From DASUTB01 sp036374835 (GTDB lineage Bacteria; Actinomycetota; Actinomycetes; Jiangellales; Jiangellaceae): a stretch of 64,000 nucleotides of DNA. This document shows positions 25,575 through 33,461 of the stretch, in pieces. The stretch covers positions 1-64,000 of the forward strand of contig DASUTB010000069.1 of the NCBI GenBank assembly GCA_036374835.1, written 5' to 3'. A program made the translations under genes and the position numbers. Position 1 is the stretch's first letter; each line of letters begins with the position of its first letter. Under the pieces are notes generated by a model that was not told where the DNA came from, did no database searches, and was given only the letters and a program-made list of their open reading frames with translations.

Positions 25575-25604
25575 TTGTGAATAATTGAATACACGCCCTA
25601 ACAA
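25575..25604 (+). promoter_or_regulatory. Possible pnp promoter
   Basis: TTGTGA (25575-25580) and TAACAA (25599-25604) are 18 bases apart in an unusually AT-rich patch right after the rpsO terminator. Transcription from here would give pnp a leader of about 160 bases. Confidence 0.35.
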
Positions 25605-25683
25605 CGGGTGGCCGTCCGGAATGCACTGGCCATTCGACTTGGCCGGTCCTCGGTCGTGGCTTCCGGGATGCCAGGGGAAATCC

Positions 25684-25758
25684 ATGGTGCCCCGGGCGCT
25701 TCCATCGAAGACCGGCACGACTCGCCGATGCCGCCCCGGTCAGCCATCCACGTACTAA
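25684..25758 (+). CDS. Possible 24-codon leader ORF ending in the pnp ribosome-binding site
   Basis: ATG 25684 lies five bases after AGGGGA and opens a 24-codon frame. The frame begins MVPRALPSKT and ends PGQPSTY, and its TAA stop is part of the pnp Shine-Dalgarno sequence TAAGGAGG. A ribosome terminating here would sit over the pnp initiation site. No homology is recognised, and it may be chance in a GC-rich leader, but the combination of a good ribosome-binding site and this stop position is notable. Confidence 0.35.
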   Translation: MVPRALPSKTGTTRRCRPGQPSTY

Positions 25759-25770
25759 GGAGGATGGCCC

Positions 25771-27972
25771 GTGACGGGTCCTCAGATTCACAGCGCCGAA
25801 GCCGTAATCGACAACGGCAGCTTCGGCACCCATACGGTCCGGTTCGAAACCGGTCAACTGGCCCGGCAGGCCGCCGGCTCAGTCACCGCGTATCTGGACG
25901 ACGAGACCATGATGCTGTCGGCCACGACCGCGTCCAGGCAGCCCAAGGAGCACCTCGACTTCTTCCCGCTGACGATCGACGTCGAAGAGCGGATGTACGC
26001 GGCCGGGCGCATCCCCGGCTCGTTCTTCCGCCGTGAGGGGCGGCCGTCGGAGGACGCGATCCTCACCTGCCGGCTGACCGACCGCCCGCTGCGGCCGACG
26101 TTCGCGCACGGCCTGCGCAACGAGATCCAGGTGGTCATCACGGTGCTGTCGCTGCACCCGGATCACCTGTACGACGTCGTTGCGATCAACGCGGCGTCGG
26201 CGTCCACCCAGGTCGGCGGGCTGCCGTTCGCCGGGCCGGTCGGCGCCGTCCGCGTCGCACTGATCGGTGACCAGTGGGTCGCCTTTCCCAACCATTCGCA
26301 GCTGTCCGATGCGGTCTTCGACATGGTCGTCGCCGGCCGGGTGCTGCCGGACGGCGACGTCGCGATCATGATGGTCGAGGCGGAGTCGACCGAGCACACC
26401 TGGCACCTGGTCCAGTCCGGCCGCACGGCACCGACCGAAGAGATCGTGGCACAGGGGCTGGAGGCCGCGAAGCCGTTCATCGCCACCTTGTGTAAGGCGC
26501 AGCAGGAGTTGGCCGACAAAGCTGAACCGCCGGCCGGCGAGTTCCCGGTCTATCTCGACTACACCGACGAGGTGTACGCCGCGGTCGAAAGCGCGGCCCG
26601 TGACGACCTCTCCCAGGCGCTGGCGATCGTCAGCAAGGGCGAGCGCGAGGCCCGGCTGGACGAGATCAAGACCGCCGTCCTGGAGAAGCTCGGCGACGAG
26701 ACCGACCCGAAAGAGGCGTCGGCCGCATTCCGCTCGCTGACCAAGCAGATGGTGCGCGAGCGGGTATTGCGGGACAACGTCCGGATCGACGGCCGCGGCC
26801 TGACCGACATCCGAACCCTCTCGGCCGAGGTCGGCCCGGTGCCCCGCGCCCACGGCTCGGCGCTGTTCGAGCGCGGCGAGACGCAGATCCTCGGCGTGAG
26901 CACGCTCAACATGCTCAGCCTCGAGCAGAAGCTCGATACGCTCTCGCCGGAGACGACCAAGCGCTACATGCACAACTACAACTTCCCTCCGTACTCGACC
27001 GGTGAGACCGGGCGGGTCGGTACGCCGAAGCGACGTGAGATCGGCCACGGCGCGCTGGCCGAGCGTGCGCTCGTCCCGGTGCTCCCGTCGCGGGAGGAGT
27101 TCCCGTACGCGATCCGTCAGGTGTCCGAGGCGCTGGGTTCGAACGGCTCGACGTCGATGGGCTCGGTGTGCGCGTCCACGATGTCGCTGCTCAACGCGGG
27201 TGTGCCGCTGAAGGCGCCGGTGGCGGGCATCGCGATGGGCCTGATCTCAGGCGAGGTGGATGGTAAGACCGAGTACGTCACGCTGACCGACATCCTCGGC
27301 GCCGAGGACGCGTTCGGCGACATGGACTTCAAGGTCGCCGGCACACGTGAGTTCGTCACCGCGCTCCAGCTCGACACCAAGCTGGACGGCATCCCCGCCA
27401 ACGTGCTCGGCAACGCGCTGCAGCAGGCCCGGGCCGCGCGGATGACGATTCTCGACGTCATGGCCGAGGCGATCTCCGAGCCGGACGAGATGAGCCCGTA
27501 CGCGCCACGCATCATCTCGATCAAGATTCCGACCGACCAGATCGGTGCGGTGATCGGACCGAAGGGCAAGGTCATCAACCAGATCCAGGAAGACACCGGC
27601 GCCGAGATCACCATCGAGGACGACGGCACGATCTACATCGGCGCGGCGGACGGTCCGTCCGCCGAAGCCGCCCGGACCGAGATCAACGCGATCGCCAACC
27701 CGACGATGCCGGAAGTCGGCGAGCGCTACCTCGGCACGGTCGTGAAGACGACGAGCTTCGGCGCGTTCGTCTCGCTGCTGCCGGGCAAGGACGGCCTGGT
27801 GCACATCTCGAAGCTGCGCGCGCTGGCCGGCGGCAAGCGGGTCGAGAGCGTGGACGACGTCGTCGAGGTCGGGCAGAAGCTGCAGGTCGAGATCACCGAG
27901 ATCGACGACCGCGGCAAGCTGTCGCTGACCCCGGTGATCGAGGAAGAGACCGCGGAGTCCGGCGCTCAGTGA
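25771..27972 (+). CDS. pnp: Polyribonucleotide nucleotidyltransferase (PNPase)
   Basis: A phosphorolytic 3'-5' exoribonuclease of the RNA degradation machinery; in actinobacteria it is bifunctional in RNA decay and tail synthesis. The 733 residues contain two RNase PH domains (GSFFRREGRPSEDAILTCRL; RAHGSALFERGETQIL; AFGDMDFKVAGTREFVTALQ), a KH domain with IGAVIGPKGKVINQIQ and an S1 domain (GERYLGTVVKTTSFGAFVSL). GTG 25771 follows AAGGAGG. The stop overlaps the start of the M16 peptidase gene. Confidence 0.97.
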   Translation: MTGPQIHSAEAVIDNGSFGTHTVRFETGQLARQAAGSVTAYLDDETMMLSATTASRQPKEHLDFFPLTIDVEERMYAAGRIPGSFFRREGRPSEDAILTCRLTDRPLRPTFAHGLRNEIQVVITVLSLHPDHLYDVVAINAASASTQVGGLPFAGPVGAVRVALIGDQWVAFPNHSQLSDAVFDMVVAGRVLPDGDVAIMMVEAESTEHTWHLVQSGRTAPTEEIVAQGLEAAKPFIATLCKAQQELADKAEPPAGEFPVYLDYTDEVYAAVESAARDDLSQALAIVSKGEREARLDEIKTAVLEKLGDETDPKEASAAFRSLTKQMVRERVLRDNVRIDGRGLTDIRTLSAEVGPVPRAHGSALFERGETQILGVSTLNMLSLEQKLDTLSPETTKRYMHNYNFPPYSTGETGRVGTPKRREIGHGALAERALVPVLPSREEFPYAIRQVSEALGSNGSTSMGSVCASTMSLLNAGVPLKAPVAGIAMGLISGEVDGKTEYVTLTDILGAEDAFGDMDFKVAGTREFVTALQLDTKLDGIPANVLGNALQQARAARMTILDVMAEAISEPDEMSPYAPRIISIKIPTDQIGAVIGPKGKVINQIQEDTGAEITIEDDGTIYIGAADGPSAEAARTEINAIANPTMPEVGERYLGTVVKTTSFGAFVSLLPGKDGLVHISKLRALAGGKRVESVDDVVEVGQKLQVEITEIDDRGKLSLTPVIEEETAESGAQ

Positions 27973-29291
27973 GGGATGCGATAACCGAGACCCTGCTTGA
28001 CGAGGACGGCGGCGGCACGATTCGCCGCTCCGTCCTCCCGGGCGGACTACGGGTGATCACCGAGTCGATCCCGGCCGTGCGCTCGGTCGCGTTCGGCATC
28101 TGGGTCGGCGTCGGGTCGCGGGACGAGAAGCCGTCCCAGGCCGGCGCTTCGCACTACCTCGAACACCTACTGTTCAAGGGGACGAAGCGCCGATCGGCGA
28201 TGGACATCTCCGCGGCCATCGAGTCGGTCGGCGGCGATATCAACGCGTTCACGTCCAAAGAGTTCACCTGCTACTACGCGCGCGTGCTCGACCGGGACCT
28301 GCCGGTCGCGGTGGATGTGGTCAGCGACATGGTGACGTCCTCGCTGATCCGCTCGGCGGACATCGAGGCCGAACGGGACGTCGTGCTCGAGGAGATCTCG
28401 ATGCGCGACGACGATCCGTCCGACGCGGTGCACGACCTTGTGGCCGAGCGGCTCTGGGGCGACGTGCCCCTGGGCCGTCCGATCCTCGGCACCGCCGAGC
28501 GGATTCGGGCGATGTCACGGGACACGATCGCGCGCTACTACAAACGGCTGTACCGCCCGGAGAAGATGGTGGTCGCCGTAGCCGGGTCGCTCGATCACGA
28601 CGAGGTCGTGCGGCTCGTCGGGGAGGCGTTCACCCGCGCCGGCATGCTCGACGGTTCAGGTGAGCCGGATCCGCCTCGTGTCGGCGGCCGAGGGCCCGCC
28701 GCGCGCGGCGGTGTGTCGCTGCTCGATCGGCCGACCGAGCAGGCGAACCTCGTGTTGGCGATGCCCGGACTCGCCCGCACCGACGAGCGCCGGTACGCGC
28801 TCGGCGCCCTCAACGCCGTGCTCGGCGGCGGTATGTCGTCCCGGTTGTTCCAGGAGGTCCGCGAGAAGCGCGGCCTCGCCTACTCGGTGTACTCGTACGC
28901 CTCGCAGTTCGCCGATGCGGGGCTGCTCGGCGTGTACGTCGGCTGCCAGCCACAGAAGGTCGACCAGGTGCTTTCACTGTGCCGCGAAACGGTCGGCAAG
29001 GTCGCATCCAAGGGGATCACTGATGACGAACTGGCGCGGGCGAAGGGTCAGGCGCGCGGTTCGCTGGTGCTCGGGCTCGAGGACACCGGCTCGCGGATGT
29101 CCCGGCTGGGCAAAGCCGAGCTCGTCTACACCGAGCTGACCTCGATCGACGACCTGTTGTCGCGCATCGACGCGGTGACGCCGGACGATGTTCGCGACTT
29201 GGCGGCGTCCGTGCTCGCGGCGGCGCCGGCGCTGGCGGTCGTCGGACCGTTCGACGACCCGTCCCGATTCGACCGAGCCATCGCCGGCTAG
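27969..29291 (+). CDS. pepR: M16-family zinc metallopeptidase
   Basis: A 440-residue pitrilysin/processing-peptidase-like enzyme. The inverted zinc motif is HYLEHLLF, with the third ligand Glu expected in the downstream SKEFTCYY/EEI region, and the C-terminal lobe has GGGMSSRLFQEVREKRGLAY with the substrate-binding R/Y pair. Homologues directly behind pnp are widespread in actinobacteria, but the substrate is undefined. It starts at GTG 27969, overlapping the pnp TGA by four bases, so the two genes are coupled. Confidence 0.92.
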   Translation: MRDAITETLLDEDGGGTIRRSVLPGGLRVITESIPAVRSVAFGIWVGVGSRDEKPSQAGASHYLEHLLFKGTKRRSAMDISAAIESVGGDINAFTSKEFTCYYARVLDRDLPVAVDVVSDMVTSSLIRSADIEAERDVVLEEISMRDDDPSDAVHDLVAERLWGDVPLGRPILGTAERIRAMSRDTIARYYKRLYRPEKMVVAVAGSLDHDEVVRLVGEAFTRAGMLDGSGEPDPPRVGGRGPAARGGVSLLDRPTEQANLVLAMPGLARTDERRYALGALNAVLGGGMSSRLFQEVREKRGLAYSVYSYASQFADAGLLGVYVGCQPQKVDQVLSLCRETVGKVASKGITDDELARAKGQARGSLVLGLEDTGSRMSRLGKAELVYTELTSIDDLLSRIDAVTPDDVRDLAASVLAAAPALAVVGPFDDPSRFDRAIAG

Positions 29292-29298
29292 CCACGAC

Positions 29299-29340
29299 AG
29301 AATGATCACGTAAACGACCCCTGGGGATGCCTAACGTCCC
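29299..29340 (+). repeat. Interspersed repeat, copy after the M16 peptidase gene
   Basis: AGAATGATCACGTAAACGAC starts eight bases after the pepR stop and is followed by CCCTGGGG and CTAACG. It is the closest match to the copy before rpsO, read in the opposite direction. Confidence 0.65.
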
Positions 29341-29408
29341 GTTGACCAGTCGCGAACCGTTACAACGGGATGCACGTCCGTGACCGCTTCTCAGGCAGAC
29401 TGGGCGCC

Positions 29409-30155
29409 ATGACGACACGAGTCTCAGTGATCGGTGCGGCGGGCCGGATGGGCAGTGAGGTGTGCCGCGCGGTGGAGGCGGCCCGCGACCTGGACCTGGT
29501 GGGCAAGTTCGACGTGGACGACGACCTCGGCGATCTCGGGGGCGCGGATGTCGTCGTCGAGTTCACCGTCCCGGCGGCGACCGCCGGCAACGTGCTGTAC
29601 TGCGTCAAACGTGGCATTCACACGGTCGTCGGCACGACCGGCTGGACCGATGAGCGGCTCGACGAGGTGCGCTTCGCGCTCGACACCAGCCCGGGCACCG
29701 GAGTGCTGATCGCACCGAACTTCGCGGTCGGTGCGGTGCTGATGATGCATTTCGCCGCCCAGGCCGCCCGGTTCTACGAAAGCGCCGAGGTCATCGAACT
29801 GCACCACCCGAACAAGGTGGACGCGCCGAGCGGGACGGCCGCCCGCACCGCGCGCCTGATCGCGGACGCGCGGGCGCAGGCCGGACTGCCGGCGGTGCCC
29901 GATGCGACCGAGACGTCGCTGGACGGCGCGCGGGGCGCATCGGTTGACGGCATTCATGTTCATTCGGTGCGGTTGCGCGGGCTCGTCGCGCATCAGGAGG
30001 TCGTCTTCGGCTCGGCCGGGGAGACGTTCACCATCCGTCACGACTCGTTCGACCGGTCCTCGTTCATGCCGGGCGTGCTGCTCGGTGTCCGGCGGGTGGT
30101 CGAGACGCCCGGTCTGACCGTCGGCCTGGAATCCTTCCTCGGCCTTCCCGAATGA
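29409..30155 (+). CDS. dapB: 4-hydroxy-tetrahydrodipicolinate reductase
   Basis: Reduces HTPA to tetrahydrodipicolinate in the lysine/diaminopimelate pathway. Motifs are the nucleotide loop VIGAAGRMGSEV, VVEFTVPAAT, VVGTTGWTDE, IAPNFAVGAVLMM, the catalytic ELHHPNKVDAPSGTA and FTIRHDSFDRSSFMPGVL. ATG 29409 gives 248 residues; it lies seven bases after CAGACT, a possible -10, so it may be leaderless. The C terminus ends LGLPE, where the final Glu and stop come from a repeat copy. Its pathway partner dapA is about 8 kb away. Confidence 0.95.
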   Translation: MTTRVSVIGAAGRMGSEVCRAVEAARDLDLVGKFDVDDDLGDLGGADVVVEFTVPAATAGNVLYCVKRGIHTVVGTTGWTDERLDEVRFALDTSPGTGVLIAPNFAVGAVLMMHFAAQAARFYESAEVIELHHPNKVDAPSGTAARTARLIADARAQAGLPAVPDATETSLDGARGASVDGIHVHSVRLRGLVAHQEVVFGSAGETFTIRHDSFDRSSFMPGVLLGVRRVVETPGLTVGLESFLGLPE

Positions 30156-30201
30156 CCATGTTCGGCACCCATTCCCCGCCCAAACCACGTCTACTGACCC
30201 C
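30150..30201 (+). repeat. Interspersed 3'-end repeat, long copy on the dapB stop codon
   Basis: GAATGACCATGTTCGGCACC begins with the last codon and stop of dapB. The copy continues through CCCCGCCCAAACCACGTCTAC to GACCCC. It aligns closely along more than 45 bases with the reverse complement of 31543-31599. Confidence 0.75.
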
Positions 30202-30249
30202 GCATTGGACCCAATAGCCGAGCAGGGCCGAGTCCTCAAGCGCACCGGT

Positions 30250-30255
30250 TACCGT
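30250..30255 (+). promoter_or_regulatory. -10 box giving a leaderless start
   Basis: TACCGT ends seven bases before ATG 30263 of the ASCH-like gene, consistent with leaderless transcription. Confidence 0.4.
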
Positions 30256-30262
30256 AGGCTCC

Positions 30263-30862
30263 ATGCTGTTCCAGAAGCGCTTCTGGGCTGGGCTGGCGGA
30301 CGGGACGATCACCGTCGCGTTCCGGCGCTGGCAACGCCCGCGGGTGGTCGCGGGACGGTCGTACCGGGCGCCGGGCGTGATCCTCGATGTCGTCGCCGTG
30401 ACCGAGGTGGACGCCGCCACGATCAGTGATGACGACGCCCGGGCGGCGGGTTTTCCGGACGCTGCGTCGCTTCGAGCCGACCTGACCGGCGACACCGCGC
30501 TGCCGGTCTACCGAATCGACTTCACCCGGTCGGCGCGTCCCGATCCACGCGCCGAACTGGCCGCGAGCGACGATCTCGATGACGCCGATATCGCCGAGAT
30601 CGACAAACGACTCGACCGGTTCGACCGGGCGAGCAGCAACGGGCCGTGGACCCGGCCGACGCTGCGGCTCATCGCCGAGCATCCGGCGCGCCGCGCCGGC
30701 GATCTTGCCGAGATGGTCGGGCGCGAGCGGGCGCCGTTCAAGCTGGACGTGCGAAAGCTGAAGAACCTCGGCCTGACCGAGAGCATGGACGTCGGATACC
30801 GGTTGTCGCCCCGCGGCACCGCCTACCTCGCGTCGCTCGGCTCCCGGGACGGCCCGACGTGA
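30263..30862 (+). CDS. Hypothetical protein: ASCH/PUA-like domain fused to a C-terminal winged helix
   Basis: A 199-residue protein not assigned to a characterised family. The N-terminal 70 residues (LFQKRFWAGLADGTITVAFR, then RAPGVILDVVAVTEVDAATI and DDDARAAGFPDAASLRADL) look like a small ASCH/PUA-type beta barrel, a fold that binds RNA or modified nucleotides. The C-terminal 80 residues (TLRLIAEHPARRAGDLAEMV, FKLDVRKLKNLGLTESMDVG, YRLSPRGTAYLASLG) read as a winged helix of replication-initiator or MarR type. A nucleic-acid-related role is inferred. Its 3' end overlaps the convergent DUF2461 gene by 40 bases. Confidence 0.65.
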   Translation: MLFQKRFWAGLADGTITVAFRRWQRPRVVAGRSYRAPGVILDVVAVTEVDAATISDDDARAAGFPDAASLRADLTGDTALPVYRIDFTRSARPDPRAELAASDDLDDADIAEIDKRLDRFDRASSNGPWTRPTLRLIAEHPARRAGDLAEMVGRERAPFKLDVRKLKNLGLTESMDVGYRLSPRGTAYLASLGSRDGPT

Positions 30863-31464
30863 TCGTCCAGCCACGCTCGGAGCGGCTCCATGTCGCGCCA
30901 CGCGGCGGCGACGCGCTCAGCGGCCGTCGGTGTTGACAGCCAGTCCGCGGGGCCGAACTCGTGCCACGTGACCAGGGCCTTGTGGCGAAGCAGTTCGATG
31001 CGCGGATGGTCCGCGTCGTAGCCGCGCGGTTTGGTCTTGAGCCGTTCGCCGCCGATGGTGTATCCGTCCGAACGCAGGGCGGTCACCGTCGTTTCGAGCG
31101 CGGGGCCATGAGCGTCATCGTCCACCGCCTCCCGGTAGCGAGCCACTTGATCCGGACTCATCCGGTAGTAGCCCGTTGCGACGAACAGACCGGCCGCGCT
31201 CACGTGGAAATAATGCGGGCCCACCGTCGCGCCCTGCTGAGTCTTGTACGGACGCTTGTCCGCGGAGAATCGCAGGTCGCGATGCGGGCGGAAGAGATGC
31301 ACGTCCCCGAACTCCGGTGCGAGCCGCTCGGCCAGTGCGGCGACCGGCGCCCGGACCGCGGTGTCGTAGACGTGTCTGTGCTCGGTCCAGTAGGTCTTGG
31401 TGTTGTCCGCCTCGAGGCCCTCGTAGAAGTCGAGCGCGGCGACCGGGATGCCGTCAAAGGTCAT
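30823..31464 (-). CDS. DUF2461 family protein
   Basis: A 213-residue protein with the DUF2461 hallmarks. These are an N-terminal FYEGLEADNTKTYWTEHR, the segment HLFRPHRDLRFSADKRPYKT, GLFVATGYYRMSPDQVARYR and the C-terminal LKTKPRGYDADHPRIELLRH. The function of this widespread family is unknown. The last 40 coding bases overlap the end of the convergent ASCH-like gene, so both proteins share DNA at their C termini. Confidence 0.85.
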   Translation of the reverse strand: MTFDGIPVAALDFYEGLEADNTKTYWTEHRHVYDTAVRAPVAALAERLAPEFGDVHLFRPHRDLRFSADKRPYKTQQGATVGPHYFHVSAAGLFVATGYYRMSPDQVARYREAVDDDAHGPALETTVTALRSDGYTIGGERLKTKPRGYDADHPRIELLRHKALVTWHEFGPADWLSTPTAAERVAAAWRDMEPLRAWLDDHVGPSREPSDAR

Positions 31465-31542
31465 GACAGATCAGTATGCCGTCCCGCCCGAACGCCCGTC
31501 GGGCCATGGCGATCGGCGTTGCTCGGACTGCCCGCGCCATAT

Positions 31543-31599
31543 GGGGTCTACAGGCGTGGTTTGGGCGGGAAACGGGTGCCAAACATGGTCATTCTGGGG
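31543..31599 (-). repeat. Interspersed 3'-end repeat, long copy on the GNAT stop codon
   Basis: Read on the minus strand it starts CCCCAGAATGACCATGTTTG, where GAA TGA are the last codon and stop of the GNAT gene. It continues through a possible GTTTGG...CCAAAC stem to CCACGCCTGTAGACCCC. It is a near-full match to the copy after dapB, which points the other way 1.4 kb away. Confidence 0.78.
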
Positions 31600-32137
31600 T
31601 GAGGTTCGTGTGGAGGCGGACCTGACGGATCGTCGCCGTGCCGTCGCCGGTCAGGTCGAGCTCACGGTGCGCGCCATCCAGGATCCAGCCGGCGGGTTCG
31701 AGAAACGCGCGGAGGGCATCGTCCCCGACCACCTGCCAGATCCGGGCCCGGGTGAATCTGTCGGCACGCAGCGTGTCGGCAACGGCGGACAGCAGCCGGG
31801 AACCGTGGCCGGACCGCAGGTGATCCGGGTCGACGTGAAAGGCGACGACCTCGCCGTCGCCTGCTTTGGCGTCGGGGTCGGGGGACGGCGCGGTGGCCGC
31901 GAACCCGACAACGGTGTTGCGCTCGAGCGCGACGAGCACTCGGTGCATGGCGCTCGGCGGTTTGGCGATGGCGTTGCGCCACTCGTCGGCGAACGCGTCG
32001 GCATCGATGGTGGCGAGCAGCGGGTCCGGCAGCACCGGCGCGTACGACTCACGCCACGCGCGGGCCTGGACGGATCCGATCGCGCCGGCGTCCGCGGCCA
32101 TCGCGAGCCGCACGCTGCGGTCAGCTGTTGGTGCCAT
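31589..32137 (-). CDS. GNAT-family N-acetyltransferase
   Basis: A 182-residue acetyltransferase. It has an N-terminal RLAMAADAGAIGSVQARAWR, the acetyl-CoA loop VAFHVDPDHLRSGHGSRLLS and a C-terminal FLEPAGWILDGAHRELDL typical of GNATs that modify small molecules or protein N termini. The substrate is unknown. ATG 32137 is chosen because AAGGA lies eight bases upstream; the frame stays open to 32215. It is divergent from paaA. The protein ends LTPE because the repeat supplies the last codons. Confidence 0.84.
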   Translation of the reverse strand: MAPTADRSVRLAMAADAGAIGSVQARAWRESYAPVLPDPLLATIDADAFADEWRNAIAKPPSAMHRVLVALERNTVVGFAATAPSPDPDAKAGDGEVVAFHVDPDHLRSGHGSRLLSAVADTLRADRFTRARIWQVVGDDALRAFLEPAGWILDGAHRELDLTGDGTATIRQVRLHTNLTPE

Positions 32138-32213
32138 CGTATCGATCCTTGCAAACGAGCGGCCATCCTCGAACGGGAGGGCTTGTAACACCTGGCCGCA
32201 GCATCGGCTGGAC

Positions 32214-32238
32214 ATGTGTCACATCGCCAGCCTAAGCT
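32214..32238 (+). promoter_or_regulatory. paa operon promoter with palindromic operator, leaderless paaA
   Basis: TAAGCT (32233-32238) ends six bases before the paaA ATG, the spacing of a leaderless start. Upstream, ATGTGTCACAT (32214-32224) is a perfect palindrome around a central T in the -35 region, a candidate binding site for a regulator. No paaR gene is in the window. Confidence 0.5.
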
Positions 32239-32244
32239 CGAAGT

Positions 32245-33183
32245 ATGGACGCCGCTACCGAAGAGTTCGAATCGATCATCGACAGCGACGGCCGGATCGA
32301 GCCGCGCGACGATATGCCGGACGCCTACCGCAAGACGCTGATCCGGCAGATCGCCCAGCACGCCCACTCCGAGATCATCGGCATGCAGCCCGAAGGCAAC
32401 TGGATAACACGCGCGCCGAGCCTGAAGCGCAAGGCGATCCTGATGGCCAAGGTGCAGGACGAGGCCGGCCATGGGCTGTACCTCTACGCGGCGGCCGAGA
32501 CTCTCGGCGTTTCGCGCGCCGAACTGCTCGACAAGTTGCATGCGGGCAAGCAGAAGTACTCCTCGATCTTCAACTATCCGACGCTCACCTGGGCCGATAT
32601 CGGTGCCATCGGGTGGCTGGTGGACGGTGCGGCGATCACGAACCAGGTTCCGTTGTGCCGGTGCTCGTACGGTCCGTACGGACGGGGCATGGTGCGCATC
32701 TGCAAGGAGGAGTCGTTCCACCAGCGGCAGGGCTTCGAGCTGCTGCTGACGCTGATGAACGGCACGGATGCTCAGAAGGAGATGGCGCAGGACGCGGTAA
32801 ACCGCTGGTGGTACCCGAGCGTGGCGATGTTCGGTCCACCCGATTCGGCGTCCACGCACACCGAGCAGTCCATGCGGTGGGGAATCAAGCGATTCAGCAA
32901 CGACGAGTTGCGGCAGAAGTTCGTCGATATGACCGTGCCCCAGGCCGAGGTGCTCGGCGTGACGCTGCCCGACCCCGACCTGCGCTGGAACCCCGAACGC
33001 GGGCACTACGACTTCACCGAGCCGGACTACGACGAGCTGTTTCGTGTGATCAAGGGCGAGGGTCCGTGCAACCGGCAGCGCATGGAGCGCCGGGTCGCCG
33101 CGCACGAGGAGGGCGCATGGGTCCGCGAGGCGGCAGACGCCTACGCCGCCAAACGGGCCGCCGAGCGGGAGTTGGCCGCATGA
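32245..33183 (+). CDS. paaA: 1,2-phenylacetyl-CoA epoxidase, catalytic subunit PaaA
   Basis: A 312-residue diiron oxygenase subunit that epoxidises the aromatic ring of phenylacetyl-CoA. The ferritin-like ligands are in HAHSEIIGMQPE (Glu), KVQDEAGHGLYLY (E-x2-H) and ICKEESFHQRQG (E-x3-H). The length and the NWITRAPSLKRKAILMAKV substrate region match PaaA. It is the first gene of a tightly overlapping paaABCDE operon, and its own promoter appears leaderless. Confidence 0.96.
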   Translation: MDAATEEFESIIDSDGRIEPRDDMPDAYRKTLIRQIAQHAHSEIIGMQPEGNWITRAPSLKRKAILMAKVQDEAGHGLYLYAAAETLGVSRAELLDKLHAGKQKYSSIFNYPTLTWADIGAIGWLVDGAAITNQVPLCRCSYGPYGRGMVRICKEESFHQRQGFELLLTLMNGTDAQKEMAQDAVNRWWYPSVAMFGPPDSASTHTEQSMRWGIKRFSNDELRQKFVDMTVPQAEVLGVTLPDPDLRWNPERGHYDFTEPDYDELFRVIKGEGPCNRQRMERRVAAHEEGAWVREAADAYAAKRAAERELAA

Positions 33184-33461
33184 ACGACTGGCCGCTCTGG
33201 GAGGTGTTCGTCCGGGCGCGCCGTGGCCTGTCGCACCAGCATGTCGGCAGCCTGCACGCACCGGACGCACAGATGGCGCTGCGCAACGCCCGCGACATCT
33301 ACACCCGGCGCAGCGAGGGCGTGTCGATCTGGGTCGTGCCGGCGAGCGAGATCACCGCGAGCAGCCCGGACGAGAAGGACGCGTTCTTCGATCCGGCGGG
33401 CGACAAGACATACCGTCACCCGACCTTCTACAACATTCCCGACGAGGTGCAGCACTTGTGA
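33180..33461 (+). CDS. paaB: 1,2-phenylacetyl-CoA epoxidase subunit PaaB
   Basis: A 93-residue bridging subunit needed for assembly of the PaaAC complex. It has the conserved LWEVFVRARRGLSHQHVGSL and HAPDAQMALRNARDIYTRRS, then WVVPASEITAS. ATG 33180 overlaps the paaA stop (ATGA). The reading frame extends far upstream, but only as a shadow of paaA. Confidence 0.95.
   Translation: MNDWPLWEVFVRARRGLSHQHVGSLHAPDAQMALRNARDIYTRRSEGVSIWVVPASEITASSPDEKDAFFDPAGDKTYRHPTFYNIPDEVQHL

Noticed and set aside
31866..33461. 531-codon ORF ending with PaaB
   Set aside because: Only the last 93 codons are PaaB; the rest runs across the divergent promoter and through paaA in another frame.
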